A stretch of DNA of 64,000 nt from Dasypus novemcinctus (GCF_030445035.2 NC_080694.1:68711147-68775146); one strand, 5' to 3'. Positions 1 through 11,555 are shown, numbered from the stretch's first letter. Notes: generated from the letters alone by a model not told the origin. Translations and numbers: made by a program.

Positions 1-47
1 ATGAGAGAGAAAAAGTTTTGGCGAGGAGGTTATAGTGGTAGTTGTGG

Positions 48-120
48 GACCACGTGGCCTAATGGATAAGGCGTCTGACTTCGGATCAGAAGATTGAGGG
101 TTCGAATCCCTCCGTGGTTG
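48..120 (+). tRNA. tRNA-Arg-TCG: tRNA-Arg (anticodon TCG)
   Basis: This 73-base cloverleaf decodes CGA arginine codons. The acceptor arm pairs GACCACG with CGTGGTT and leaves a G discriminator. The anticodon TCG is at 81-83. The internal Pol III promoter is complete, with an A box around 55-65 (TGGCCTAATGG) and a B box at 99-109 (GGTTCGAATCC). A TTTT terminator follows at 129-132. There is no intron, and CCA is not encoded, as expected for a nuclear tRNA. By memory it is nearly identical to human tRNA-Arg-TCG. It looks functional. Confidence 0.97.
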
Positions 121-132
121 AGCTGCTATTTT

Positions 133-1212
133 CCACACACTGCTTTCCCCGGCTCCAGCCTCCTGCCCGAACCCCATCCCCACCCTCCAAACTCCTAAAC
201 CCAGGTCATAGCCTCTGGGAAAAGACGACATCTGGCAGGTTGGAAAGGAGGCTCCCGGCCAGGGAGCGGGGGAGCGGCAGGAAAAGTCAAGTTCAGGTCG
301 TGGGGTGCCTGAGGCCTCCACCACTGGCGCAGAGCGTGCGCTCCCTGACTCGGCGGCCAAATTAAAAATGTGCGCCTCATACGCGCACTCAAAAGGGACT
401 GTATGGGAAGTACCTGCCTTTTGAAGTCAGTTTAAACGTCGTCCCCTTTCAAGCGGAAGAGTCCCCCCAGTTTAGAGGCGCTGGAGGGAGAGAACCCCAC
501 AAAACCCGCCCCAGCTTAGCGGAGGCCCCGGGCGCTGCGCGGTCTCTCTAGGCCCTTCGCCGACAAGGCTGCGGGGTTCTCCCGCACGTCGCGGTGACGC
601 AGCGTCAGGAACTGACCTTGAGGGAGAAGGTTAAACTGAGACCTGAGCCCCCGAAGGGCGAGCCCGGAAAGCCTGGACGACGGCAGGGCAGCTTCTGCAG
701 AAGCGCAAGGAAGCCGGACAAACGCGTGAACAGTGAGATGAATGGACAGGATGTTAGAGCACTGCCCCTTACCACGTCAGATCCAAGGAGGAAGAGCACA
801 TGTGAGCGTCTTCAACCGGAAATAGATGGAATTCGCTGTCAAGAACCTTCCTACCAGGAAATGCTATGTCCCATCGCTTCCTGGATACCTCTCCAAAACG
901 TTCAGAGAATAAGTAAAACAGACACAAACTCTCCCACAGGACAGAAAACAGGGGAAGGCCCAGGACTACAATTTTAAAACAGCAGAATGCCATGAGCTTG
1001 TCAGATAATGTACATTGCAGCAGCTTTATCGAGCCACAGTTGGCACGCAGTAAGCTGCACGTGTTTAAGCGTATGGGTAAGTTGGCAAGTTTACACTCGT
1101 GAAACTGTGGTCACAGGACAGGTACTGAACATAGCTATCACCCCCAAAATTTCCTCCTGCCGTTTTTTTGTAAGAGAAGATGAGAATTTACAGAAGAGTC
1201 GTGGGTGAAATA
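133..1212. other. no recognised gene
   Basis: The downstream flank of tRNA-Arg is moderately GC-rich up to about 700 and then becomes AT-rich. The short open frames here overlap on both strands and match no family I know. I see no tRNA-like arms, LTR landmarks or SINE head. Confidence 0.5.
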
Positions 1213-2138
1213 CAGGATTCCTGTATTTGACCCTATTATTAACAGCTCACATTGGTGTGAAGCATTTGTTACAATGAATAACAACACATTTTTATAATTG
1301 CTCTATTAATTATAGTGAATGGTTTAACTTACGGTTCACTGTGTAGTACAAGTCCCTGAATTTTTTAGAATTTTTATTCTGTTACTATATATACTACCTA
1401 ACATTTCCTGTTATAACCACCTTCAGATGTGTATTTCAGTGCTGTAAATTGCATTCACAATGTTTGCTAACATCACTACCATCAATTTCCAAAACATTTC
1501 CATCCTAAAAATGAGAATCCTGTTTATATGATGCCTAACTTCCCATCCCCTAGCCTCACCCTGTCGCCTGGTAACCTATATTCTAGATTCTGGCTCTGAG
1601 AGTTTCCTTATTCTAATTATTTCATGTCAATGATGTCATATAATATTCATCCTTTCGTGTCTGGCTTTCTTCACTCAACATTATGTCCTCAAGGTTCATC
1701 CACGTTGTCACATGTATCAGGACTTTATAACATTTTAAGGCTGAGTAATATTCCATTGTATGTATATACTACATTTTCTTTATACGTTCATTGGTTGATG
1801 GGCACTTGGGTTGCTTCCATCTTTTGCAATTGAGAATAATGCCACTACTAACACAGTGTACCAATATCTGTTTAAATCCCGACTTTCCATTCTTCTGGGT
1901 ATAGGTCTAGTAGCGGTATTGCTGGGTCATGTGTCAATTCTAAACTTAGCTTTCTGAGGAACTGCCAAACTATTTCCACAGTGGCTGTACCATTTTACAT
2001 TGCCATCAGCAAAGAATGGCTGTTCCTGTTTCTCTGCATCCTCTCCAACACTTTTTTCATTTTTCATTTTGTTCTGTTTTGCCTTTACTTTCTTTTATTT
2101 TAAAGAAGCTTTGATTACATAAATGCCACATCAAAAAT
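1213..2138 (-). mobile_element. L1 LINE 3' region, antisense fragment
   Basis: The stretch around 1560-1950 is the reverse complement of the well-known L1 3' region, the part that in sense reads GGAATATTATTCAGC. On this strand it reads as antisense AATATTCCATTGTATG, followed by the region that in L1 sense encodes small hydrophobic fragments. The upstream part (1213-1540), with runs such as TTGTTACAATG, resembles the xenarthran L1 3' UTR. The element is old, 5'-truncated and non-coding. Confidence 0.7.
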
Positions 2139-2232
2139 ATAGGGCAATGGAGCACATGTAGCTCAAATGGTTGAGCTCCAGCTTCCCAAGTACGAGGTCC
2201 TGGGTTCATTTCTGGTACCTCCTTAAAATCTA
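2139..2232 (+). repeat. DAS-type SINE head (tRNA-Ala-derived)
   Basis: This short SINE has a tRNA-like A box (TAGCTCAAATGGTTGAGC) and a B box (GGTCCTGGGTTCA), then CCTCC and an A-rich/(TATC)n tail. It is the short armadillo class without the 300-base body. It sits between two antisense L1 blocks and probably inserted into them. The anticodon stem is degraded, so this is not a tRNA gene. Confidence 0.75.
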
Positions 2233-2998
2233 TCTATCTATATATATAGGTGATTGGGATTCCCATATACCCCTCCCACATGTTTCCCCATTAACAACGT
2301 CTTTCATTAATGTGGCACATTTGTTACAATTGCTGAACACATTGAAGCATTGCTACTGTGGTCTATAGTTTACATTATGGTTTAGGCTTTGCACTGCACC
2401 ATTTTACAGGTTTTGACAAAATGTATAACGTCCTGTATCAATATCCATCTTTGAAATGTAATGAAAAAGCAATTCCAATGTCCCAAAAATGGCCCATGTT
2501 ACACCTATTCTTCCCTCCCCCTTGCCAAAGAACCACTATCTTTATACCTAGTATATTACTAGAATAATAATAAGTCTATTTTAGTCCACAATTGCATTCC
2601 ACCTTTGTTTGTTCATTCCTCAGTCTTGAGGATTTGGGGATGGTAATGCCCACTCTGCTTCCAGTTGAGAAAGAGTTTAGATGTCCTGGTACAGTGAATG
2701 GAACTGCCTTGCTTTTTGTTGTACTCTCAGTTTTGGGGGATGGGCATTGTCATCTTTTTCTTAATTGTACTGGGTGAGTCTAATGAACTGGAGGGTAGGT
2801 GGTGGCTGCAATCTGCTGAGAGTCAGGGCTCAACCAGCTTAAGAATAACTGGAAGATTTAAGTCTCCAGGACACACATTCAATAGGTACAGGGCTAAGTA
2901 TAGGTATAGGCTAATTATAGGGGGCATAAGAACCATGTATAGGAAAATTATAAATGAGTCTAAATCTGATACTTTTGGGGGTAGGTTAATACTCATTC
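2233..2998 (-). mobile_element. L1 LINE fragment, antisense (tentative xenarthran 3' UTR)
   Basis: Motifs such as CCCCATTAACAAC, TGTGGCACATTTGTTACAAT and a 'gtctatagtttacatta' stretch recur in the block at 1220-1340. They fit antisense L1 3' UTR sequence of xenarthrans. No usable reading frame remains. Family assignment is from memory and is tentative. Confidence 0.5.
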
Positions 2999-3599
2999 CA
3001 AGATAAGGCCCACTGACAGCATTCTTGGAATTGTCTGCCCTGCCAATCTTGTCTAGATGTCTAGAGTCTCATGAGCACCTCAGCTTTACCTCTGCAAATC
3101 ATTACTTAGAAGTAATACCCTCTAAAATAAAAAGAAGTGACATGGTTCAGCCATGTGACACCCATCTATGGAACTGAAAATGATGACTAGACATGGCATG
3201 AAGATGTCTGATCCAGGAGGGAAATTCTACAATATAATTTGTATAGATGAAAATGGAGAAAAGACAGCAAGGAAGAAAGAAGGAAATCAGAAGAGGGTGG
3301 TACATTTTTTTTTCCGTGGGCTTCTTGTTTTCACTCCTCATTTCTGTCTTCCTTTCTCTTCAGTCATAGTGAAAATGGGGTAGCCCAGGTGAAAATGCTG
3401 AATAATCTGGTTGCTTATTGCTTTGCACTCCTTTTTTCCTTATGTTTTTACAACCACACTAGATGGTGGCAACCCACTGGGTTTTGTGTTCACTTTTCAA
3501 GTCAGCAGGAAACAGTCAGGAAATGAGTGAAAGAAGCTCTTGTTTACCTGTTACCAGAGTTCTGAGCAGTAGATGTATTGGGTCTAAGAAAAATAATGT
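2999..3599. other. no recognised gene
   Basis: AT-rich unique-looking sequence. Short open frames on both strands have no recognisable domains. I see no repeat signature I can name. Confidence 0.4.
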
Positions 3600-3600
3600 G

Positions 3601-3679
3601 TGTGGAGGTGCAGGGAATTGTACCCAGGCCTCAAACAAGCAAAGCATTACTCTACCATTGAGCTACTGCTCCCAGGGAA
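3601..3679 (-). pseudogene. decayed tRNA-Ala-like sequence (tRNA pseudogene or SINE head)
   Basis: Read on the minus strand, it has a D-arm TAGCTCAATGGTAGAG, an anticodon region with TTTGC, and a T-arm GAGGCCTGGGTACAATTCCC ending CACCTCC. The order is that of tRNA-Ala-TGC, but the anticodon stem no longer pairs and the B box is changed. It could be a head-only SINE or a decayed member of the local tRNA-Ala group. I cannot separate these. Confidence 0.65.
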
Positions 3680-3699
3680 GTTGTCAAAAGTTTTCAGTG

Positions 3700-3950
3700 G
3701 CTCTTTCAAAGCCTAATAAAGCAGAAAAATCTATTCTGTTAAATACTCTTTTCCATAACCCCCCACCTAGATCCGTGTTTGCACCTATATTGAAGGAAGG
3801 ATAGCTAAGTTCTAGACCATCTGATGCTGTTCCTGTTCCTGGACTGTCACCTGCCTGACCAGACCAGTCCTCTCCCAGATCCTCTCACCTGTGGAAGGCC
3901 TTTTTTTTTTTTTTTTTTCATTTCTATGGATTTCCCAGGGTGGAATATTC
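3700..3950. other. no recognised gene; poly-T tract
   Basis: Contains a poly-T run at about 3901-3919 next to pyrimidine-rich sequence. The run may be the A-tail of a minus-strand retroposed sequence, but I recognise no body. Confidence 0.35.
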
Positions 3951-3952
3951 TT

Positions 3953-4572
3953 GTGTGTCCTCCCTTTTCAATAAGTTCTTTTTCCTATGCTATGGATCAG
4001 TTGCCCCAAGTCTTCCTTGACTTTCTTGTCTGTCCCCTGCTCCCACCCTGCCTTTCGCTTCCTTATACTTTGCCCGCCTGTTCCTCGTAACCTCCCTGTA
4101 TTATGGCCCTTCTCAGCAGCAGTTTGTGCTGCTGCCTCCCTCTGCCCCTCCTCCCAGCCACTGTTATCTTCCCCCTCCCAGCCGATCGCTGTTCTCCCCG
4201 CCTCATTTCAACCGCCCTCATCCTGTATCCGCCCCGGCACAACCTCGGAAACAACCCCCTCTGCCATCAATGGCTTACGTCATAAACCGCAGGTCCGCCC
4301 TTGCCTCTGCAGCCAATCCTCAGCTGCCCCGCGGACATGCCCCTCCCACAACCTCCCCGCCTCCATGACACTATAAAACCCCATGTACTTCCCGAATAAA
4401 ATCAGACCTGCGCATAGACCTCGTCTCCGTGGTTTTTCCTCCATCGAACCTCGCGTCCCCCAAGCCTTGAGCCGCCCGCTGCCGCCCCGGTCAGGCCGTG
4501 GCGTAGGCCCGATCCCCGGCAGCGACTCGCCTGCAGCAACCTGCCTGCAGTGCCGCAGTGGAGGCCAACACT
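3953..4572 (+). mobile_element. probable solo LTR, betaretrovirus-like fossil
   Basis: A GC-rich block has LTR architecture: a TATA motif CTATAAAA near 4372, an AATAAA signal about 25 bases later, then GACCTGCGCATAGACCTCGTCTCCG. The same order and similar words occur in the LTRs of the element at 55,172-60,112 (CCTATAAAAC, AATAAA, GGACTTGCG, CTTGTCTCCGCGG), so it is probably a diverged relative. The right end is guessed at CCAACA. A short CTTG direct repeat could be the target duplication, but the boundaries are uncertain. I see no internal retroviral sequence. Confidence 0.5.
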
Positions 4573-5051
4573 TGTCCACTCCCATTCCTCAAGTAATATT
4601 TTTAGGTAGATATATTCCTCAATGATTTTCCCTGCCTTCCCCCACCAGCAAGCAATGAATAAGGCCCAGGAAATATCACTTTGTGCAATGAAGAATCACC
4701 TAAAAAGGAACCTGGGCATAATGAAAACTATCTCTTCTTTCCACCTGTCTTGTTTCCGTCTATTTCATATCCTGAGAAAGGACTTTATGGCTTTAATTGG
4801 TCAAAATGAAGAAGATTGGTTACCAGGTCACCTTCTGGGTTTTGATAGATTTACTTTTGGATCTTCATCAGTCCCTATTCCTTGAGCTCAGAGACCAATC
4901 CATCCACATCTTTGAGTCAGTTGATTAAACCAATGACTGACCCATAACAAATAGCTGATTCATAACTTTAATCAAATGAATAGATGATGATGTGCATCGC
5001 TGTGGTTTTTAATCTTATTGAAGGGAAACAATGACTGTATAAATTATCTTC
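4573..5051. other. no recognised gene
   Basis: Unique-looking, AT-rich. No motif or repeat recognised. Confidence 0.35.
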
Positions 5052-5492
5052 AATCTACAAACTACAAGTGTTGGAAAGGATGTGGAGAGATAGGAATGCT
5101 TATTCACTGCTGGTGGGAATGTAGAGTGGTACAGCCACTGTGGAGTCTATTTAGTGGTTCTTAAGGAAGTTAGATATAGATGTACCATGTGACCTGGTAA
5201 TACCACTACGAGGTAATAATCAGAACTGAGAGCAGTTGCAAGAACAAGCATCTACACACCGAGGTTGATAGCAACATTATTCACAATTGCCAAAAGATAC
5301 AAACAACCCAGGTGTCCCTCAAATGACAAATGTATGAACAAAGTGTTGTACCTACACACGATGGAATATTATTCAGCTGCAAAAAGAAATGAAGTCATGA
5401 AGCATATGACAGCGTGGATGAACCTGGAGGACAATATGTTGAGTGAAGCAAGCCAGGCACAGGACAAATCGTGTGTGACAAACACACATACA
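5052..5492 (+). mobile_element. L1 LINE 3' end of ORF2 and 3' UTR, sense
   Basis: The segment follows the classical L1MA/L1MB-type order. It starts with 'tgttggaaaggatgtgg', continues with 'cactgctggtgggaatgtag', then 'gcaacattattcacaattgcc', 'atggaatattattcag', and a 'gtggatgaacctggaggac' stretch. It is 5'-truncated and interrupted, so it is not coding. Its start and end are approximate. Confidence 0.85.
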
Positions 5493-6175
5493 CACAGCAT
5501 AAAAACCTTTTATTTCTCATCCCAGATTATATCAGTGATTTCCCATTGATTCATCGAGGTTACTATTATCTCAGAATAGAGAGTATAAAACACTTACAGG
5601 GACTCGTAGAACCGTTCCTGAAGAGTCAGGCAGCCTTCCTTAAACAGCGCAACCCTTCCCAAGGTCTCCGAGCTAATGCCGCCATCTCCTCTTCTGCCCC
5701 TTCCGTGAGGTTCGGGGCTCCTGCTCCATTTCTCCTTTGGCGGACTCTTCAAGAGGAGGGGCTTTCGGAACCACAGCCAGAGTCTGAGTTCAGGACAGAT
5801 GGACGCAGAAGTTGTTTGTTCCATATCCGTGTCAGTGAGTGAGAGGTGCAAGGGCGCCGCTTGTCCCTGCAGTGAGCCTCCCCGGCCCAAACCTGGTGTT
5901 CATTGCCTTCCCCTCAACGTTTAAGAACATGCCCGAGAGGAGAGGAAGCCAGGAAGTGGCTCTTGTGACATTGGTGGCTTCTCTTGTACCTGACGTGACC
6001 TGGGAACCCCGTGTTCTGCCTCCCAGAGGAGGAACACTGATTTTTCCCAAGCACTAGAGCGGTTTGGCAATGCGGTTATCCCGTTTTCCCTTTTTTCAGA
6101 TTCTCTGGCCTCTTAACTTTAAAGTTTCCCCAAGCCCTCTTGAATCAATTCATGATGCTTCCAGGTTGCGAAAGA
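5493..6175. other. no recognised gene
   Basis: Moderate-GC sequence with overlapping open frames on both strands at 5594-6057. None has a domain I recognise. I list it as unassigned rather than as a gene. Confidence 0.4.
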
Positions 6176-6179
6176 GGAG

Positions 6180-6264
6180 ACTGAAAGGTGGTCGAGTGCT
6201 TAAGCGTCCTTGCAATTAAATGTGGGTTAACCTTGTGCACCTTGGAGTCCTGCTCACAGCACCC
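6180..6264 (+). pseudogene. decayed tRNA-Ser-like sequence
   Basis: The D-arm GGTCGAGTGCTTAAGCG resembles GGCCGAGTGGTTAAGGCG of class II tRNAs. The 3' end, GAGTCCTGCTCACAGCAC, matches the T-arm and acceptor of tRNA-Ser-TGA (AATCCTGCTCACAGCG). The middle is strongly altered and no credible anticodon stem forms. This is best read as a tRNA-Ser pseudogene inside the tRNA neighbourhood. Confidence 0.5.
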
Positions 6265-6354
6265 TAAACCTGCCTACCCACCTGGGTCGAGACGGTGGCC
6301 AAGGCCAGTGAAGTTTGAGAGTTTGGAGAGAATGGGTGGAGAACAGAAAAAACA

Positions 6355-6500
6355 AACAAGCATGAATTCCCTACCTATTTCCCCAGAGGGGCTACACTGA
6401 AATGCTGAGAAAAAAGACAGCTCTATTGGAAGAAAATGGGGATTGGGAGAGGAAACAAAGCTGGAGGCACTGGGGATCGAATCCAGAATGGGGGAGATAA
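6355..6500 (-). repeat. partial duplication of a tRNA-Ala 3' half with its trailer
   Basis: The block 6451-6497 (GGAAACAAAGCTGGAGG, then the T-arm words GGGGATCGAA) copies the 3' half plus trailer of the intact tRNA-Ala at 6619-6690. The upstream flank is also shared: 'aagcatga' and 'tatttccccagagg' occur at about 6360-6395 and again at about 6533-6565. This is a local direct duplication of roughly 170-bp spacing in which one copy has lost the 5' half of the tRNA. Confidence 0.75.
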
Positions 6501-6618
6501 CAAAACAAAAATCAAAACAAAACAAAACAAAAAAGCATGAAACCATGTGTATTTCCCCAGAGGCTCAATGTTTAGACCCAGACAGGTCGGAGAGCAGCAC
6601 TGTGCGAGGAAACAAAAC

Positions 6619-6690
6619 TGGAGGCACTGGGGATCGAACCCAGGACCTCGTGCATGCTAAGCACGCGCTCTACCACTGAGCTATGCCCCC
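6619..6690 (-). tRNA. tRNA-Ala-AGC: tRNA-Ala (anticodon AGC)
   Basis: This 72-base cloverleaf decodes GCU (and GCC after A34-to-inosine editing). The acceptor GGGGGCA pairs with TGCCTCC (one G:U) and the discriminator is A. The anticodon AGC lies at complement 6656-6658. The A box is TAGCTCAGTGG and the B box is GGTTCGATCCC. A TTTT terminator sits directly downstream (plus-strand AAAA at 6614-6617). All arms pair, so it is probably functional. Its 3' half is duplicated nearby at 6451-6497. Confidence 0.95.
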
Positions 6691-6699
6691 TCCCTGCGG

Positions 6700-8020
6700 T
6701 ACAAGCGGAAGAATGATTTCAATTAAAGGGTCTAGAACTTTAAGTTTTGCTTGTCTATTTTTTCGGGAAATTTTTTTGAAACATAGTTCTGAACGAGGAC
6801 CAAGCTCAGAAAGTGTGAAGGGTGAGCAAACAGAATCACCTACAAAATGCATCCGGCAGGCCTCAGGCCCCACCTACAGGGAAGCCCGGTGCGCCCTTTC
6901 CACCACAGCCGCGCGCTGCTTCTGGGCTGAGGCGCTCTGCACTCCCAGGCGTTAGCGCTGAGATAAGGGGTGGAGGCAGGTGATTTTCTAGATCTCTCCG
7001 GGTGGAGGCGAGAAACGATCAGGCACAGCCTGCAGGTCAGCAGGACTAGGAAGGTCCCAGGAGCAGAAACGTGTAGTTCGGGTCACAGTCGTCACCTCCT
7101 CCTCGGGATCCTCTGGGTATGTCTCACTTAACCCACTGGTGTTTCTCAGGCCAATTCTGTGAAGAAAAATAACTCCACAGGGTGCTTCGTGTGTTAAGAG
7201 GTCCCGGGGTCCGGCCCCGGCGCTTCCTTCTCTTTCCGGCTTTTACTAGCCCCGCCCTCGCTCCTTTGCTCTCCTCCTTCGTGCTCACTCGTAAAGGGTC
7301 CAGTGGATGCTTTGTGCGTTATTCCGTTTCTACCCTGAGACCTTCTCCTCTCCCAGCGCCGGCATCAGCAGGAGGAAGCCTGGAGGGAAGGAGAAGAGGA
7401 GCCCGGCAGCACCTGCTCCAAGGAGAAGCCTGGGGCCAGGAGCGGCCGTGCAAACTGAGATCCATTTAGGATCTCGTGGAGGGGAAGGACGACAGAAACA
7501 CGGAGAGAAACAGAAAAATAATGGCCCTACGGACATTTTCTTCCTGGTTCTCTTGGTTATCTGAACGGTGAGATCTTCAGTCATTTTCGGGGTGATTCAA
7601 CAGAAAAGGGAAAACTTCGAGTTCATTTCCTTTCTCCTCCCGCTTCTACCTCCTTCTCCACCTGCCGGTCCAGCCGCTGTTCTGTCCGACCCAAGCAGCT
7701 GGGCTGGGCGATCGGATCCCAAGTCTCTTGGGGTGACTGAAAGTGTGGATACTTCACAACTCAAACGGAAGTTCTCAAGGAAGGCGAAGGCGTTCAGCAC
7801 TTACTTAGAGAACACAATTTGGAAGTTTGGTGGACGGACGCCCTTAGCTGGCAGTAACTGCGCGCTTAGAGAGGGCGCTAGGATTAGGGTCTTGAAAGTT
7901 TCTGATTCAACGCCGAGTTTTAGCAGAGTGGTTAAAATTGATAGCTGGAAAAAGTGCTTACCAAAGTTTTTTCATTTAAGCAGCTCTGAAAATTATAAAA
8001 CTAATTGAGCTGGTTTTCTG
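6700..8020. other. no recognised gene
   Basis: Moderately GC-rich sequence between tRNA-Ala and a possible LTR. Several overlapping short frames exist on both strands, without recognisable domains. A polypurine-rich patch lies near 7360-7520. I see nothing I can name. Confidence 0.4.
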
Positions 8021-8079
8021 TTAATCTAATTTTAGAAGTTTGCTCTTTGTCAGGAGTTCCTGAAGGATGTTAAGTAAAC

Positions 8080-8560
8080 CTTCTCAGTTTTGGTTACAGG
8101 AATAAGATAATGTCTCAAAGTGGAACCAGACAGAAGAGTGTCAGGAGCACCTTATGGCCGGTAAATCTGTATCTTTTCTCAAAAACAAAAACAAAAAGCT
8201 TATATCCATGAGCAGCTGACTGAGAAAAAAGTCATGAAGGCCTTGCTAAACTGGTTTATCAGGCACTGAAACCGGTACAAATTTGATGTACTGGGCTGAA
8301 AAATTGCATGTGCCCTCCACTCATGGCTCACCATGTCACTTGTTTTTCTTCTCCTCTACCCCTCTCCTTAGCCAATAAAAAACCCTAGCTCCCATTCTCA
8401 CTTTGAACTGGTTTGGGGAAGATTCCTTCAGTTACTTGCTTGTGCACTCACAGTAAATCACCTTCTCACTGAGACACCAGTTTCTTCTTTGTGAATCCGT
8501 GGTCCTTCTATTGGAAATAGTTGTGCTTGTGTCACTATTTGAACTTCTGTAACAAAATGG
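8080..8560 (+). mobile_element. possible solo LTR fossil (class I-like)
   Basis: A pyrimidine-rich tract (ctcctctacccctctcc) precedes AGCCAATAAAAAACCCTAGC, a fused TATA/poly-A-like core. About 60 bases later comes CACTCACAGTAAATCACC. This is the layout of many gammaretrovirus-like LTRs. I could not fix the ends or a target duplication, so the call is tentative. Confidence 0.35.
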
Positions 8561-8569
8561 TCAAAAGAA

Positions 8570-9300
8570 TCGAATTTCATTGGAGGTCTACACGTGACAT
8601 ATGTCATAAAATGCCCAATCCCACACACATGTAGCTGAAATAAAATTACACTGGTATTGTAGAGTACCAAATTAAATTCCCTTCCTTTCTATATTTCCTA
8701 CATGTACCCACTGAATTCCAATTTATTTTTATTACTTTAGATGAAGTCATAAATTGGAATATGTTGACACCACACTGCAGATTCTTGAACAAGCAGTCAA
8801 AGGGGCTGCATTTGGGGTGGGGGGTGAGATGGGAGCAGAGAAGAGGTAAGAATGGAAGCTACATAAATTGCTAGTGTTTCCTAAAATAAGCCCTGGCCGA
8901 GTAAACAAAGAGCCAATATAAATTACAGAAATGTTTCTTTCTGAACAGCTATACATTGGGTGGACGAACCAAACTCAGTTCTCTTTCGTATTTTGTTTCC
9001 AAAGACTTTGACTGGTACTTTTTTTTTTTTTTTTTTTACCAAAGAGCTGGAAAACTGTAAAGTAGAATTTCATAATAGAGAGCAAAGCTTCTGGTGTATG
9101 TAGAAGAAAAAAAAATTTTAAAAAAAGGTCTCCGCTTATTCTCCCAAGGCTTATAGGGCAGGAGGGACTTTAACTGAAACAAGAGGCCTCCAAGAGTCTG
9201 GCTTTAGGACCTTCCCAAGCGAGAAACGCGTTACTAAGGGGTGCCCACTTCAGGGCAGACAATAAGGAGAGACTGCTTTTTGCCACAACCCGTCCAGTTC
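8570..9300. other. no recognised gene; A/T runs
   Basis: AT-rich sequence with a poly-T run at about 9020-9037 and A-rich runs near 9105-9126. No gene or repeat family recognised. Confidence 0.35.
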
Positions 9301-9304
9301 AGTC

Positions 9305-9713
9305 AGAGCCCAAAGTTCCGAGGAGGGGGTCGAGAGGGTGAAGAAATGAAAGACACAAAAGAGCGGGCCCAGGTGGGCTGTGAGGAGCCTGCAGGAGCGC
9401 GGCAGCTGCCTCAGGCACCCAGTTCAATCAGGCACGAGATTTTATACCTTAAGTGACATCATCGCGTTCAGCAGTTCTCACGGGAAGCCCTTGTTTCTAG
9501 TCACTACAAATATAATAGTTATTCTTTTCATTGGCCCTCTGATCACACAGTTTTCCTGGAATTCTTACCCACACTTAGTATATTTTGTTCAGCACACAAC
9601 CCTGCCCAGGGGCCCCTCCTTCTTTATCTGCATTCTTCCTGTGAACCTTGGAGCCTGCTATGCAGGCTTCCAGGGACTCTGCTTCCAGGGATCCTGCTAT
9701 GCAGGGCTCCCAC
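9305..9713 (-). mobile_element. possible solo LTR fossil (class II-like), antisense
   Basis: On the minus strand the block would start TGTGGGAG (from 9713), contain a TATA motif GGTATAAAATC (near 9437-9447), and end in a region with 'gaaatgaaagacac' on the plus strand. That end recalls the U5 side of the 41-49 kb provirus LTR ('gaatgaaagacaaag'). Resemblance is short and the ends are unproven. Confidence 0.35.
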
Positions 9714-9739
9714 AGTTTTCAAATTCCTTTTTTCTTTTG

Positions 9740-11522
9740 GCAAATTAACTGTTCCTGCCTTTGCATTTCATTCCCTGGCTCCTGGAAGAGCTAGGACGCA
9801 GGGGGGAAGCCTGCGCTTCCGTTTCTGTTCCCGGAGTGTCGATGCCTCTTCTTCTTGCTCTTCCAAACCTCCCTGGATTAAAGGTGGGGCCAGAAACCAC
9901 GTCAGAAAAACGAAGGAAAGGGGCCGAGTCATGAGAAGGGTCTGCAAGAGCCCAGGAGCTCGGCCGCTGCAGCGCACGAGGGGAGCCCCTCTGGACTCGT
10001 CCAGGGATGGAGGCAGCTGCGCCTCGGGCTTCGGGTCTCACCTGCGCCCCCGCACGGTCGACGCCCGTCGGCAGCCCCAGCCCCTTCCTCCAGGCTGGCT
10101 GGTCCTGCTCAGGTCATCCTCCGCGGTACCTCGTGGGTCCCACACCATCACCCCAAGACCCTGCACCTTCACTGGCCCTGATCCCAGAGTCTTAGCGGAA
10201 ATGCAGGGGGCTGGGTGCAAAGAAAGGACCCCAAAAATACCTCTGGAAATCGAGGTCCAGATGAAAAGAAGAAAATCGTCAGCCCCCAAATGAAAGGAAC
10301 AGGTGTCTTCACAGACAGTTTCTCTTCTGACATTGTTTGAAAATGATGGACTTGAAATGTCCACGGAAACCTCCACGCAGTGTCTGCTAAGCGCTGCCGT
10401 CCCCGCGTGGAATTCCGCAGCGGCTTGCATCTGGAGGCCTGGGTTTTCCTGCGCCAAGGAGGAGCGCGCCCTCAGGGTGTAAAGGGTCCCTTGGAAGTGG
10501 GGACTTATGGGTTCTTTGATCTGTATTTCTGGAAAGCAAAAAAGGTCTTGACCTTGGACCGAATTTTGCCGCTGGGTTCATTGTTTCTGTTCCAGGGACC
10601 TTCCTGCTCTTTACCTCTCTCTGAGGCTTGCGCTCACTGCACTTGCTGACGGCGGCGGACACTTCCGTTCCAGCACCAGGGAAAGTCCCAGGAATGGTCA
10701 TTTTCATGTGTCTCCGAATTTCATCTTTTCCTCAGCCTAATCCTTCTCTGTCTAGAAAGCGCCCTACTAGCCAGTAAAGATAATAGTGAAAGATACGAAG
10801 AAGAGAGAGCAGGAGCTGTTTCGCCAAATTAAGGTCCTTCCCGAGGAGCTAAGCAGAAGGACGGAGAATTCACAAAATCTGTCTTGAAATGCGGAGTGAC
10901 TGAGTGTGTCTCAGCCAGGGTTCTCAGCAAACCCATTACGAATATCAGCAATTCTGATTTGAAAGGAAGCACAAGAGAGGAAAAAGGCCAAAGCTGCGGT
11001 CGAGTGTGCAGCCTCTTTATAGCGGAATTCTCTCTGCCCCGGAGAAGATAAGGGGGGGTGGGATATGATTTGCAGAATCAGCTAACAGTTAGGGAGCGTC
11101 TCGAGCCTCCTCTGCTACTGAGACGCAGAGTCTAGGCCTCAGCTTTCCCAGGATGTTTGTAAAGCATTTTGTAGGAGGGGGCGGCGAGCAACTTGAAAGC
11201 ATATTGGGGGGTGGGAGGGGGGAAAGGGTGGGCAGTAACTTAGATTATTAGACAGCTCCCCAGATGAATCCGAAAATCTGACAGGTTTAGGAAACACGAG
11301 CCTAGAAAACCCCGGAACCGGAATGGAGTGAGCTGAGTTTTTGAGAAGAGTGGATGGGAGGGGTGGTGGGAAGAAGAGGGGCTGAGGCTGCGGGGGTCTT
11401 GGAGAGGGAGGAGGAGGGTGGGGACAGAAAAGCGGAGGGAAGAGGGATTCAATATGCGTCTTCAGGCCCAGATAAAAGTTGGATGGAGAGTAAGTACGGC
11501 CTGTTCCAGAGCCTCCTCTTTT

Positions 11523-11555
<33 letters not shown>

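Noticed and set aside
7915-7950. 'agcagagtggttaaaat' resembling a tRNA-Met D-arm
   Set aside because: Only about 15 bases match and nothing else of the tRNA is present.
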